Below, in pieces: positions 24,941-33,520 of a stretch of DNA of 35,166 nt. This DNA is from Planctomycetota bacterium (lineage in GTDB: Bacteria; Planctomycetota; Planctomycetia; Planctomycetales; Planctomycetaceae): the NCBI GenBank assembly GCA_027623235.1, contig JAQBVJ010000076.1, forward strand, positions 1 through 35,166. Reading direction: 5' to 3'. The notes under the pieces were generated by a model. The model searched no databases. It saw only the letters and a list, made by a program, of their open reading frames with translations, and had not been told where the DNA came from. Position 1 is the first letter of the stretch, and every line of letters starts with the position of its first letter. Made by a program: the position numbers and the translations under genes.

Positions 24941-25879
24941 CTACTCAGACTGACTGAACTCGGATTTCAACTTCTGATATTCGTCTTTCAAAATCGGCAT
25001 CGCCCCGGGATGCGAAGCGACAAGTGTGCCGACGCGGTTGGCGAATCCGGCCGCCGATTCCAGCGGCCAGCCTTCAAGTTGCGAGACGATCAAGGCTGCA
25101 GTGAACGCGTCTCCGGCTCCGACGGCGTCTGCCAGTTCGACTGCGATTCCCGGCAGGTCGATCGCTTCGTTTTCGCTTGCGACGAAGCATCCCCGCTCGG
25201 CTCGGGTGATGCAAACCAACTCGACTTCAAACTGCTCGCGAATCTGCAAGGCAAACTCACGTTCCACCGAGCCGGATGACACATCGATGCCGAGATCCAG
25301 CAGCGAGTTCAGCAACGCGACTTCGTCCAGGCTCAACTTGAGAATGTTCGCCGCCTGGAGAGATCGCTCAACCCCGATCCGATCGTAAAATTGTTGCCGG
25401 ATATTTACGTCATAAACGATGAGGCAATCGTCCGGAGTCTCGTACAGGCATTGCAGAATCGCGTCGCGCGAGCCCGGCGAGCGTTGGGCCAGTGAGCCGA
25501 AACACACTGCGTCCAGCGTTCCAGCGAGGTCCGCCAGAGTTCGGTCGAACTCAAGCCGATCCCACGCGACGTCTTCATGGATGACGAACGAAGGGTGCCC
25601 GGAATCTGAAACATCGACCGTGACAGTGCCCGTCGGTTTTTCGAAATCCGTCTGCACGGCGACGGTCGAGAGTCCCTGCCGCTGAAGAAAATCGACGATC
25701 TCCCGCCCGTCGCTGTCGTCGCCGACTCGTGAGATCACGAAACCTTCGCATCCAAGCTGCGACGCATGAAAAGCGACGTTGGATGTCGCGCCGCCCGGTT
25801 TTCGGGAATCCGGGTAGCAGTCCCACAGGACTTCACCGAGTCCGGCGACCCGGAATGACGCGGAAGATTCGTCTGTCAT
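24941..25879 (-). CDS. PfkB-family carbohydrate kinase (fructokinase-like)
   Basis: ATP-dependent sugar kinase of the ribokinase/PfkB family. It has 312 residues from ATG 25879; a TTG at 25888 is the only upstream alternative. The N-terminal substrate part has GLGEVLWDCYPDSRKPGGAT, including the GGA(T) motif. The C-terminal ATP site and catalytic base are in DAVGAGDAFTA (Asp257). The sequence after the GGAT motif (SNVAFHASQLG) resembles fructokinases, but the sugar is not certain. It lies 12 bp after the receiver-domain gene and 7 bp before the sulfotransferase gene. Confidence 0.9.
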   Translation of the reverse strand: MTDESSASFRVAGLGEVLWDCYPDSRKPGGATSNVAFHASQLGCEGFVISRVGDDSDGREIVDFLQRQGLSTVAVQTDFEKPTGTVTVDVSDSGHPSFVIHEDVAWDRLEFDRTLADLAGTLDAVCFGSLAQRSPGSRDAILQCLYETPDDCLIVYDVNIRQQFYDRIGVERSLQAANILKLSLDEVALLNSLLDLGIDVSSGSVEREFALQIREQFEVELVCITRAERGCFVASENEAIDLPGIAVELADAVGAGDAFTAALIVSQLEGWPLESAAGFANRVGTLVASHPGAMPILKDEYQKLKSEFSQSE

Positions 25880-25891
25880 TGGACCCAACGA

Positions 25892-26362
25892 TTATCCGCC
25901 AGCCGATTCGGCCGAGTCCATTTCGTCGAGGTATGCCAACAGCCGGTCCCGCTCAGTTGTCAGGTGTCGGACACGAAGCAGCGACTTGACTCGCGTCGTC
26001 AGCTCAAGACGGTTCACGGGTTTCGTGAGAAAATCATCGCAGCCGGCATTCACGGCTTTCTCGATGTCGCCCATCTCGTTCAGAGCCGTGACCATGAGAA
26101 TCGGAATTCCCGCAGTCGCATTGTTCTCTTTGAGCTGCTTGCAGACTTCGTAGCCACTCATTCGGGGCATCATGATGTCGAGCAGGACGATGTCCGGCTG
26201 CAATGTGGCGACTTTGTCGAGCGTCTGCTGCCCGTCAAACGCCATCGCGATCTCGTAGTCGCTGCTGGCAAGATAGGCTTCCAGCAGTTCGCAGTTCTGC
26301 TCGTTGTCATCGGCAATAAGAATCCGCGATTTCCGCGGCGGCTGGGCATCGGGCTGTGGCAT
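25892..26362 (-). CDS. stand-alone response regulator receiver domain
   Basis: A 156-residue CheY-like receiver with the acidic pair Asp18-Asp19 (IADDNEQN), the phosphoacceptor Asp62 (IVLLDIMMP), Thr92 (VTALNEMG) and Lys114 (TKPVNRLE). After the receiver there is only a charged helical tail of about 35 residues (LRVRHLTTERDRLLAYLDEM) and no output domain. The ATG at 26362 is chosen over a GTG at 26386. The ATSGxP-like core (TAGIPILMVTAL) is typical of the PleD/CheY group. No histidine kinase gene is in the window. It heads the group with the PfkB kinase and sulfotransferase genes. Confidence 0.93.
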   Translation of the reverse strand: MPQPDAQPPRKSRILIADDNEQNCELLEAYLASSDYEIAMAFDGQQTLDKVATLQPDIVLLDIMMPRMSGYEVCKQLKENNATAGIPILMVTALNEMGDIEKAVNAGCDDFLTKPVNRLELTTRVKSLLRVRHLTTERDRLLAYLDEMDSAESAGG

Positions 26363-26446
26363 GACGTGGCTCCGGTGATCCCTCACGAAGAGGCGGTTTC
26401 GTTCAACTCGGCGGAGTATAGAGCCGCCACCGCCCTGCGCGGAGGC

Positions 26447-27805
26447 CTACGGCAAGTCCGTCACGACGACATTTGTCAGCACGTAATGCGTGCCAAAACT
26501 GACGATCAGAGCCACCTCGGCCAGCGGCAGAAGAATTCGCCGCGGCTCCTTTGTGAGGATCAGCCCGGTCACGATGATGAACGCTGACGTCGCGATCGGA
26601 TACGCAAGCCACTGAAACTGCATTGCGCCCACATAAACCGCCGTGGTGAAAAACAGCAGACCGGGCCTGCGAATGCTGGGTGGTTTTGAGAGCGACTCGG
26701 CGCCGTGAAATTTCGTGACCCGTTCCGAATTGAGCATTGCCGTCCGCCGCGAAACAAGCACGAGAATCAGACTCGCCGCCAGGGCGATCCCAACAAACAG
26801 CGGGATGTTCGGCACGTCCGGGGACTCCTGTTGACCGACGGCTTTTGCCGTGCGGATCCGGTCGTCGAGAAGGCTTTGAAATTCCGCGCCGCGAACAAAC
26901 ACCGGATCCATATTGAGTCCAGCCAGTTTCGTCTGCACGAATTCGGTCTTCATCGCCTGTTCGAGAATCCCAGCCATGTAGTCCGTTCGGCTCTTCGGTG
27001 TCCCTTTTGGAAACCACCAGTAATGGGAATTCAGCTCGGTTACGTCGTAGCCCTGCTCGGTCGCTGTTGGCACATCGTTCAGAAAGGGGTTGGGTTTGAC
27101 GTCGAGCAGTGCGAGTCCTCGTAGTCCCTCGGAGCGGAAGCTGAGGAATTCTGAAACCGAAAAGCCGGCCACGTCGATGTGCTCTTTCAGTTTGCCGAAC
27201 CGGTCCGCACCGTCTCCCGCCTGAGTGAATCGAAACTTTGCGCCGCTGGCGTTCTCCAGTTTCAACGCCGCAAAGTGAGTCGGCGCGCCGAGATTGACTC
27301 CGTGCACGACGGTGTCGGGCTTCGCTTTCGCTTCGTCAAGAAGCTGCTTGAGCGACGTGAAACGCGAGGATTCGTGAACGGCGATGACCATCCCGATCTC
27401 ACCGGTCGCGGCGATCGGATCAAAGTCATCCGGACCGTAATTCACCAACCCGGAATACTGAGCGGTAATAATCGCGTTGTGCAAAAGCAGCAGCGTGTAC
27501 CCGTCCTGTTTCGCGTTTTTGACGTAGCGGCTGCCGATCGTCGCGCTGCCACCGGGCCGATTGACGACGACCAAGGGCTGAGGCAGAAGCCCGGCCTGCT
27601 CAATGCCCTGCTGAATCGTCCGACCAAAGAGATCACTGCCTCCGCCCGGATTAAACGGCACGACAAGCTTGATCGGCCGCGCGGGGTACTCGGCGCCTGA
27701 TTCCTCGCCGGTGGAGTCTCGCCAGAAGAGGCCGAGCAGGACCGCGATCAGACTGAGGACAGCAGCATGCCAGCCGGCTTTTTTCATGGAAGGGCCGACC
27801 GTCAT
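26447..27805 (-). CDS. TctC-type solute receptor fused to a TctB-like membrane domain
   Basis: A 452-residue protein. A signal or anchor segment (residues 8-28) is followed by a Bug/TctC receptor domain: YPARPIKLVVPFNPGGGSDL, VVNRPGGSATIG (80-91) and HYWWFPKGTP. After residue 330 come four hydrophobic segments (about 335-352, 382-400, 402-417, 424-447) arranged as in TctB, the small membrane subunit of tripartite tricarboxylate transporters. The receptor and small membrane subunit are thus one chain. The large permease TctA is not encoded in the window. The start at 27805 forms TAATG with the stop of the DUF1552 gene; ATG 27787 (MKKAGWH) is an alternative with a cleaner signal sequence. The solute is unknown. 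Confidence 0.85.
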   Translation of the reverse strand: MTVGPSMKKAGWHAAVLSLIAVLLGLFWRDSTGEESGAEYPARPIKLVVPFNPGGGSDLFGRTIQQGIEQAGLLPQPLVVVNRPGGSATIGSRYVKNAKQDGYTLLLLHNAIITAQYSGLVNYGPDDFDPIAATGEIGMVIAVHESSRFTSLKQLLDEAKAKPDTVVHGVNLGAPTHFAALKLENASGAKFRFTQAGDGADRFGKLKEHIDVAGFSVSEFLSFRSEGLRGLALLDVKPNPFLNDVPTATEQGYDVTELNSHYWWFPKGTPKSRTDYMAGILEQAMKTEFVQTKLAGLNMDPVFVRGAEFQSLLDDRIRTAKAVGQQESPDVPNIPLFVGIALAASLILVLVSRRTAMLNSERVTKFHGAESLSKPPSIRRPGLLFFTTAVYVGAMQFQWLAYPIATSAFIIVTGLILTKEPRRILLPLAEVALIVSFGTHYVLTNVVVTDLP

Positions 27806-29109
27806 TAAAGGCCGGCGATCGTCGATGTCGTCGCGCCGTTGAACTCGTCCATTTCCAGGTTGAGCTTCTGAGCCAGCGTCAGATGCAGATCGGCGAGCGG
27901 GGTGTTCTCTTTGCAGACCAGGTGCTGGCCGGTGGCGATTCTGCCCTGGCCTTTTCCGGCAAGGATGATCGGCAGATTCTCTCGGACGTGGCCGTTGCCG
28001 TCTTTCATTCCGGAGCCAAACATCACGATCGTGTTGTCGAGCAGGCTGCCGTTGCCTTCGTTAATGCTCTTCATCCTTTGCAGCATGCCAGACAGCATTT
28101 CGACGTACCAGGTACTGACCCTTGAGTATTCGTCGACGGCCGATTCCTGGTTCTTGTGGTGAGACATGCCGTGGTGGTCGCTGTTGACGCCTTTCAGGAA
28201 GCTGAAATTCTGGCGGCTGAAACCGTGAGCTGTCATCAGACTGCCGACTCGTGTCGTGTCGGTCTGCATCGCGAGGACCATCAGGTCGATCATCATCTGC
28301 AGATGCTCGTCGCGGCGTTTCGGGATACCGGCGATCGGGCGAGTCAGCTCGGGACTCGACGGAGGCGTCCACGATTTCTTCGGCGGGTTGAGGCTCTTTT
28401 CAATTCGCTCTTCCACCGAACGGACGCTTGCCAGGTATTCGTCAATGCGGTGCTGGTCGAGCGAACTCGCCTTTTGCTTCAGAGCGTTGGCATCGTTCAG
28501 AACAACGTCGACGACACTGCGGCGGTCCTGCAGCCGCTGCCGGGCTGCGGGGCTGGACTGGTTGCGGAACAGCGTATCGAAGGCGACCTGCGGGTTGATT
28601 TCCGGACTGACGCGTGTCGTCGGAGATGCCCATGTCACGGTGTTCGCGTAGGAAATCGGGTTGTTGCCCGCTCCGCCCTGACGCGGTGGTTCGGTGCCGA
28701 GCACCACGAACGGCAGCCGTGTCTCGCCACCGACTTTCTCGGCATACATCATGTCGAGCGATTTCGCATTGACCGTTCCGTCCATCGCGTGCCCGGTCAG
28801 GAACGAACCGGTCATCTGAACGTGGCCCTGTGTGCCAACGTTGTCCAGATTCGAAATGACCGTGATGTCGTCTTTGATCGGGGCGAGCGGCTGCAGAATT
28901 TTCGACAGCGTGAAATCTTTGCCTGAGCCCTCGACGTCCCAATGCTTCGGGTAGACCCCGTTCGGCTGAAAGACCGAGAGAAACCGCAACGGAGGCCCGG
29001 CGGGCTGGCCAGCCTTCGCCGTATTCATGATGTCCAGAACTGGCAGCGCGAGCGTCGCACCAAGACCGCGAAGAAGTGTCCGTCGGGAAAGCTTCCAGCT
29101 CTTCGTCAT
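27805..29109 (-). CDS. DUF1552 family protein, Tat-exported
   Basis: A 434-residue protein with a twin-arginine signal (LSRRTLLRGLGATLALPVLD) and the DUF1552 pattern: FQPNGVYPKHW, then SGHxxx-like FLTGHAMDG, then GSLMTAHGFSRQNFSFLKGV, and a C-terminal FGSGMKDGNGH with HLVCKENTPLADLH. The family belongs to the alkaline phosphatase/sulfatase-like DUF1501 relatives and is nearly restricted to planctomycetes and verrucomicrobia. There it is usually paired with a DUF1592-type cytochrome-like gene. No such partner is present here. Instead its stop overlaps the start of the TctC-TctB fusion gene. The function of the family is unproven. Confidence 0.9.
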   Translation of the reverse strand: MTKSWKLSRRTLLRGLGATLALPVLDIMNTAKAGQPAGPPLRFLSVFQPNGVYPKHWDVEGSGKDFTLSKILQPLAPIKDDITVISNLDNVGTQGHVQMTGSFLTGHAMDGTVNAKSLDMMYAEKVGGETRLPFVVLGTEPPRQGGAGNNPISYANTVTWASPTTRVSPEINPQVAFDTLFRNQSSPAARQRLQDRRSVVDVVLNDANALKQKASSLDQHRIDEYLASVRSVEERIEKSLNPPKKSWTPPSSPELTRPIAGIPKRRDEHLQMMIDLMVLAMQTDTTRVGSLMTAHGFSRQNFSFLKGVNSDHHGMSHHKNQESAVDEYSRVSTWYVEMLSGMLQRMKSINEGNGSLLDNTIVMFGSGMKDGNGHVRENLPIILAGKGQGRIATGQHLVCKENTPLADLHLTLAQKLNLEMDEFNGATTSTIAGL

Positions 29110-29323
29110 CAGATCGTCCTTCGTTGAGCGTGAGGCTCTCGCTCTGACTGAGCGGTCATTTTTCGGCCGGGATTCTGGCGGGAACCTGCAGAAACTGCGA
29201 GGCTCAGCTCGTTTTGTGACGGGGCCAGCCTACCGGATATTTCAGGCGGCTACAGGATCGCTGCGTCTGATCCTGTATCGGCACGGTGCGAGGCAGCTCG
29301 ACACCAAGAGGGTGATCGGTCTC

Positions 29324-29370
29324 TCAATCGAAACTGCGAGTCAATCGAAACTGGGAGTCAATCGAACTCG
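29324..29370. repeat. 17-bp tandem repeat at the end of the PilZ gene
   Basis: TCAATCGAAACTGCGAG (29324-29340) is followed by the same 17 bases with one change (29341-29357) and a partial third unit starting TCAATCGAACTCG. On the minus strand the third unit supplies the TGA stop of the PilZ gene. Confidence 0.7.
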
Positions 29371-29708
29371 TAGCGATCGACTCGGGATTCCGGCTCGACG
29401 AAACGCGCCCCGTAACGCCAGTGACCGTTCTGCGTTTCCTGGGCGTGGACGATCCGAGCCGCCTGAAACGAAAGGCCGTGATTGGAGGAACGGAGTTCGA
29501 GGAAAACTTCGCCGCACAACTGTGAAGCCGAGGTGACAAAACCAACACCTGCCGCAGAGATGTCACATTGCCAGCCCGAAAAAACTCGGAACAGTTGTGA
29601 CCCGGATTCAAAACTGGACGACTCCAACTCAACAATCCGAACGGGAAGTTCGCAGCGTTGCCGTGTGTGCCGTCGTCGCTCGTCGCAGGATGGCCCTGTC
29701 TGATTCAT
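29358..29708 (-). CDS. PilZ domain protein (c-di-GMP binding)
   Basis: A small cytoplasmic protein of about 116 residues, essentially a single PilZ domain. The c-di-GMP contacts are visible: an arginine-rich RRRHTRQR near the start and D-I-S-A-A-G in WQCDISAAGVGF, then ARIVHAQE and WRYGARFVE in the closing strands. PilZ proteins bind cyclic di-GMP and control partners in motility, adhesion or secretion. The start is uncertain: ATGs at 29708, 29735 and 29750 are in frame and none has a good ribosome site; 29708 is nearest to the domain. It lies 248 bp upstream of the DUF1552 gene on the same strand. Confidence 0.78.
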   Translation of the reverse strand: MNQTGPSCDERRRHTRQRCELPVRIVELESSSFESGSQLFRVFSGWQCDISAAGVGFVTSASQLCGEVFLELRSSNHGLSFQAARIVHAQETQNGHWRYGARFVEPESRVDRYEFD

Positions 29709-30347
29709 CTCGTGAGGAGGTTTCCCGCCGTCCATCGAACTGCGAGACATTGCAAACTCAATTGGTCGAGGTGGGTACCCTGAGGGTGGGATACTTCGTC
29801 ATTAACAGAAAACGGGATTTCGCCCGGCAGGCAGAATAGGGAGTACAGGGCGAAGGGGTAGACTTTGCTAGTTGCGCCGGTCCGAATCTGCGCAAACCCT
29901 TCCTGTTGTTTTAGTTGTATCAATAGCCTCCGTCGGTACCGATTGTACGAGTTGCCTGGACTCGCTCGCCTGGTTTTTGGCGTTGCGAGGCGAATTCTTG
30001 GCCACGGTCTGAATGCTCCGTCGAGGGCCGACCGTGACCTGCAGACTGAAACTGCTGCCGTTTGGCCGACTCCGTGCAGAATCGGTGGCAAACCTTTCCG
30101 TTTGTAACGGTTACGCCGAATCTGACGGTCAAGAAGCCGAGCGGGACCTGTCGGCTTGCTCGGACAGTTCTCGATGTCGCAGTCGTGAAATGCCGAAGAA
30201 AACGATGTTACGGGCTGCGCATCCTTTGTGATCCGTTGGGTCAGCACCGGCGAAAACAGATGCGACACGCGGCTCAATCAAAACTCACTACCGGTCGCTG
30301 GCCGTGAGTTGAGTTCAGTCGGGGTGACCAGCAGGAGATCAGTCACC
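29709..30347. other. divergent intergenic region
   Basis: About 640 bp between the PilZ gene (-) and a plus-strand gene. I see no supported gene. It should hold promoters in both directions. An 11-nt palindrome GTAACGGTTAC lies near 30104-30114, and the last 25 bases form the start-site hairpin described separately. Confidence 0.5.
30323..30347 (+). promoter_or_regulatory. ribosome-site hairpin before a GTG start
   Basis: GGTGAC (30323-30328) pairs with GTCACC (30342-30347), placing the AGGAG ribosome site (30333-30337) in the loop and the GTG start right after the stem. The good ribosome site is the reason for choosing GTG 30348 as start. Confidence 0.4.
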
Positions 30348-31850
30348 GTGTTCAAGCGAATCCTTTGCCGCAGCGACTCCCACCCCGAAACCTCGATGGA
30401 TCGTCACACCGGGAGCCGGCGACCAGCCCGGAAACTCCCATGGCTGGTCCTGACCGCTGCACTTCCGGCGGGCGTTTTTCTGAGCGGGAAACTGTCAGGC
30501 GACGAGCTCAAACCGATCCCGCAGCTTCAGACAAAACCGACGTTCAAGCAGTCGGACGAAAAAGTCGAACCGATCCGAGCCACCGTGCCGGATACGGGAG
30601 TGACTCTGCTTTCGCATCAAGAGGGGCTGCCGAGTCGGATTGAGCATGCCAGCTCCCAACGCTCGGCGGACCGTCAGAAACTGCAGCAGCTTCAGCAAGT
30701 GCAGCCGCTTCAGCGACGCCGGCAAAGCGCGGACACCGCAAAGCCGCTGCCTCGTCTCGACAATTTGATTTCAACCACTCGCCAGAAAGCGAATGTTGAG
30801 GATCTGGTGCAGGACGTCACCGACCGCGACCAGTTCCTCAACGAGCTGCGACATTCCATGAACCCGGTTCAGAACCTGCCGCTCCCGGAATCCGTTGTCG
30901 TACCGGAACCGTCCATCGATGAACCTGCGGAGTTGCGTTTCGAGGCGAAGCCGGTCGACGTGCCACCCGCGACGGAATTTGTCGAGAAGCCCGCGCCGAA
31001 ACCGGAACCCATCCCGGAACGGAAAATCATCGAGGTGATTCGAGTTCAATCCGAGCCGAACTGGGTCGTGATGGATGCGAAGCCGAAATTCAATCAGCCG
31101 GCGCTCGGACAGGAGGAAGTCGCTCGCCTGATCGCACGGGCCCGCATGGAGCTGGCGGCCGGTGACCTGGAGATGGCTCACGTGTTTGCGGAAGCCGCGG
31201 CCGAGGTCAACATTCCTCTGGCCGTCTTTGAGAAGAGACCGGAGCTCATCCTGAGCGAAATCGAGTACGTCACCGCGCGGCAGCGGGCCGTCGTTCGAGT
31301 CGACTACGATGCCTTCGCAGAAGGCGGCGCTCCCAATCCAAACAGCCCGACGCAGCGACTGAAAAAGGATCCGCGTGGATTCCGGGCGCTCGGCAAAACT
31401 GCTTTGAATGCTCGCCCGAAAACGGTCGACCCGGACGGCGGAGCTCAGCAGCTTCCTGAGCCGGACACTCAACGTCAGCTGGCTCTGCTTCCGGACATCG
31501 TTCAGCAGCCAGGCTTCGGTCGCGGCTGGAATCCGGTTGCGTACGCCTGGGAGGCTCCCGCGCTGTACCACTCACCGCTTTACTTTGAGGAAGTGGAGCC
31601 CGAGCGTTACGGCAACGAGTACTGCGGCCTGCAGCCGGTGGTCTCGGGAGTTCACTTCTTCCTGACCCCCTTCGTGCTGCCATATCAGATGGGCATTGAG
31701 GAAAACGGCCCGTTTTCCTGCCACTACGACCTCGGCTACAACCGACCGGGCGAGTGCGTGCCGTTTTCCATTCACGCTCTGCCGTTCAGCTGGACCGGAG
31801 CTCTGGCCGAGGGAGCAGTCGCAACAGGCCTGGCCTTCCTGATTCCGTAG
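30348..31850 (+). CDS. exported proline-rich protein of unknown function
   Basis: A 500-residue protein from GTG 30348 (ATG 30396 is an alternative). A basic N-terminus and hydrophobic segment (WLVLTAALPAGVFLSG) suggest export or anchoring. A coiled, Gln/Arg-rich stretch follows (QKLQQLQQVQPLQRRRQ), then a Pro/Glu-rich region (EKPAPKPEPIPERK). Next comes a short Ala-rich helical segment (EEVARLIARARMELAAGDLE) that looks like a repeat-type helix, as in many planctomycete envelope proteins. The C-terminal 130 residues are Tyr, Pro and Trp-rich and contain Cys pairs (NEYCGLQPV, FSCHYDLGYNRPGECVPF). I do not recognise a named family; an envelope or cell-wall role is only a guess. Confidence 0.75.
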   Translation: MFKRILCRSDSHPETSMDRHTGSRRPARKLPWLVLTAALPAGVFLSGKLSGDELKPIPQLQTKPTFKQSDEKVEPIRATVPDTGVTLLSHQEGLPSRIEHASSQRSADRQKLQQLQQVQPLQRRRQSADTAKPLPRLDNLISTTRQKANVEDLVQDVTDRDQFLNELRHSMNPVQNLPLPESVVVPEPSIDEPAELRFEAKPVDVPPATEFVEKPAPKPEPIPERKIIEVIRVQSEPNWVVMDAKPKFNQPALGQEEVARLIARARMELAAGDLEMAHVFAEAAAEVNIPLAVFEKRPELILSEIEYVTARQRAVVRVDYDAFAEGGAPNPNSPTQRLKKDPRGFRALGKTALNARPKTVDPDGGAQQLPEPDTQRQLALLPDIVQQPGFGRGWNPVAYAWEAPALYHSPLYFEEVEPERYGNEYCGLQPVVSGVHFFLTPFVLPYQMGIEENGPFSCHYDLGYNRPGECVPFSIHALPFSWTGALAEGAVATGLAFLIP

Positions 31851-31966
31851 TGGTCGTGTCCGCGCAAAGATTAAACGGAAAGTCAGTAACGTTACTTTTC
31901 GAAAAATCTGGTCAGTGAAGGCGAGAGTCGATCGACGTTCGCCCTCGATGAGGCTTCGCGTTACCT

Positions 31967-31992
31967 TGAGCGATCGCATTTCGAATCGCTCA
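31967..31992. repeat. 8-bp hairpin upstream of the sialidase-like gene
   Basis: TGAGCGAT (31967-31974) pairs with ATCGCTCA (31985-31992), with a 10-nt loop, ending 13 bp before the ATG at 32006. It could be a leader structure or protein-binding site; no T tract follows. Confidence 0.4.
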
Positions 31993-32005
31993 GCCGGAGC
32001 CGCTC

Positions 32006-33187
32006 ATGCCATCTTCCACTCGACGTGATTTTCTCGCCACGACCGGAACTCTTGCGGCCGGTCTCTGGGTCGCCCCCGCTGCTCTCATCGCGGCGCCGAC
32101 CGGCGAGGCAAAAATTAAAATTCTCTCGACGAAAATCATCAGTCAACAGCCAGAGATCTACCACGGCTGGCCGACGCTGACTCGCAGAGCAAACGGCGAG
32201 CTGATTCTTGTCTGGTCCGGCGGTCGGGAACTTCATGTGTGCCCGTTCGGGCGAGTTGATCTCATGCGGTCTCACGATAACGGAGAGACCTGGTCGTACC
32301 CTCAAACTGTGATCGATGGCCCGATCGACGATCGCGACGCGGGCGTGCTGGAGACGGCGAAGGGCACGCTTCTGGTGACTACGTTTACGTCGCTGGCCTA
32401 CGCTCCAGGACTGGCCCAGGCCGGGGCCGCTGCCAAGGCCGGCAAGCCTACCTGGGAAGACGCGAAACTCAAACGCTGGCTGGCCGCCCACAACCGGATC
32501 AGTGAGGAGCAGCGAAACCAGCAGCTCGGCAACTGGATGATCCGCTCAACAGACGGCGGTCTGGAATGGTCGGCCCGGTACCGCGTTCCGCTCAACAGCC
32601 CGCACGGCCCGCTGCAACTTTCCGACGGGCGAATCCTCTACGCGGGAAAGGCTCTGTGGACAGAAGAGGGCCGCATCGGTGTCGCCGAGTCCAAAGACGA
32701 CGGGCAAAGCTGGAGCTGGCTGGCCACGATCCCCACCCGCAAAGGCGATGACCTCAGCCAGTACCACGAACTGCACGCCGTCGAAACGTCCGGCGGTCGG
32801 CTCATCGCGCAGATTCGAAATCACAACGCGCATTCGAATTACGAAACGCTGCAGTCCGTCTCGGAAGACGGCGGCAAAACCTGGAGCGAGCCGGAATCCA
32901 CCGGAGTCTGGGGCTACCCCTCGCACCTGTTACGGCTCCGTGACGGCCGGATCCTGATGTCACACGGGCATCGTCGAGGTCCAATCGGCAACCAGGCCCG
33001 CCTCAGCGAAGACGACGGCCGCACCTGGTCAAAGCCGATCGTAATTTCCTCCGACGCAACGTCCTCCGACCTGGGCTACCCGTCCACCGTCGAGCTGGAC
33101 GACGGCAGCTTCGTCACCGTGTGGTACGAGCGCCGCCCGGACAACCCGCTGGCACAGTTGAGGCAGGCTCACTGGAAGCTGGCGTAA
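32006..33187 (+). CDS. Tat-exported sialidase-like BNR/Asp-box protein
   Basis: A 393-residue protein with a twin-arginine signal (TRRDFLATTGTLAAGLWVAP). It has five Asp-box motifs of the S-x-D-x-G-x-x-W kind, at residues 89-96, 181-188, 229-236, 286-293 and 334-341. These mark a six-bladed beta-propeller as in exo-alpha-sialidases. A possible acid/base or nucleophile set is not certain; HELHAVE and WYERRPD are candidates. Planctomycetes carry many such proteins, likely for breakdown of sugars with acidic residues. True sialidase activity is not established. Confidence 0.88.
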   Translation: MPSSTRRDFLATTGTLAAGLWVAPAALIAAPTGEAKIKILSTKIISQQPEIYHGWPTLTRRANGELILVWSGGRELHVCPFGRVDLMRSHDNGETWSYPQTVIDGPIDDRDAGVLETAKGTLLVTTFTSLAYAPGLAQAGAAAKAGKPTWEDAKLKRWLAAHNRISEEQRNQQLGNWMIRSTDGGLEWSARYRVPLNSPHGPLQLSDGRILYAGKALWTEEGRIGVAESKDDGQSWSWLATIPTRKGDDLSQYHELHAVETSGGRLIAQIRNHNAHSNYETLQSVSEDGGKTWSEPESTGVWGYPSHLLRLRDGRILMSHGHRRGPIGNQARLSEDDGRTWSKPIVISSDATSSDLGYPSTVELDDGSFVTVWYERRPDNPLAQLRQAHWKLA

Positions 33188-33220
33188 CAGCCAGAAGCCC
33201 ATGCAGCGTCGATCTTCACA

Positions 33221-33520
33221 TCAGACAGCGCGATCAAACCAGCCAGCCTGATCAGATGCTGCGTGAAACACGCCGAGGATTGCAACTGTGTTTTCGCGAT
33301 GTTCAATCAGAACCACGTACGGGAATCGCAGAGTCATGGCCGCTCGGATCTGCTCATGTATGCAGCCGTAAGATTCCGGAAACTCTGAAATCGACTCAAG
33401 GCGATCTCGAACGGCATCACGAAACCGGTTTCCGAGATCCGTCGAGAGTTCGTCGTAATACCCGACGGCCGCAGCAAGATCATCGGCGACAAGCGGATGA
33501 AATCTGCGGATGTCAGCCAT
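33221..33520 (-). CDS. RelE/ParE-family toxin
   Basis: A 99-residue toxin of the RelE/ParE superfamily. The ATG at 33520 (MADIRRFHPLVADDL) gives the typical N-terminal strand and helix pair. The conserved helix end is FRDAVRDRLESISEFPESYG, and the C-terminal strands have FPYVVLIEH and VAILGVFHAASD. The family either inhibits gyrase (ParE) or cleaves mRNA on the ribosome (RelE); this sequence looks closer to ParE. It overlaps the antitoxin gene upstream by 8 bases, the classic toxin-antitoxin arrangement. Confidence 0.87.
   Translation of the reverse strand: MADIRRFHPLVADDLAAAVGYYDELSTDLGNRFRDAVRDRLESISEFPESYGCIHEQIRAAMTLRFPYVVLIEHRENTVAILGVFHAASDQAGWFDRAV

Noticed and set aside
29705..30277. 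Minus-strand frame of 190 residues
   Set aside because: Spans the divergent intergenic region and has no recognisable domain or start site.
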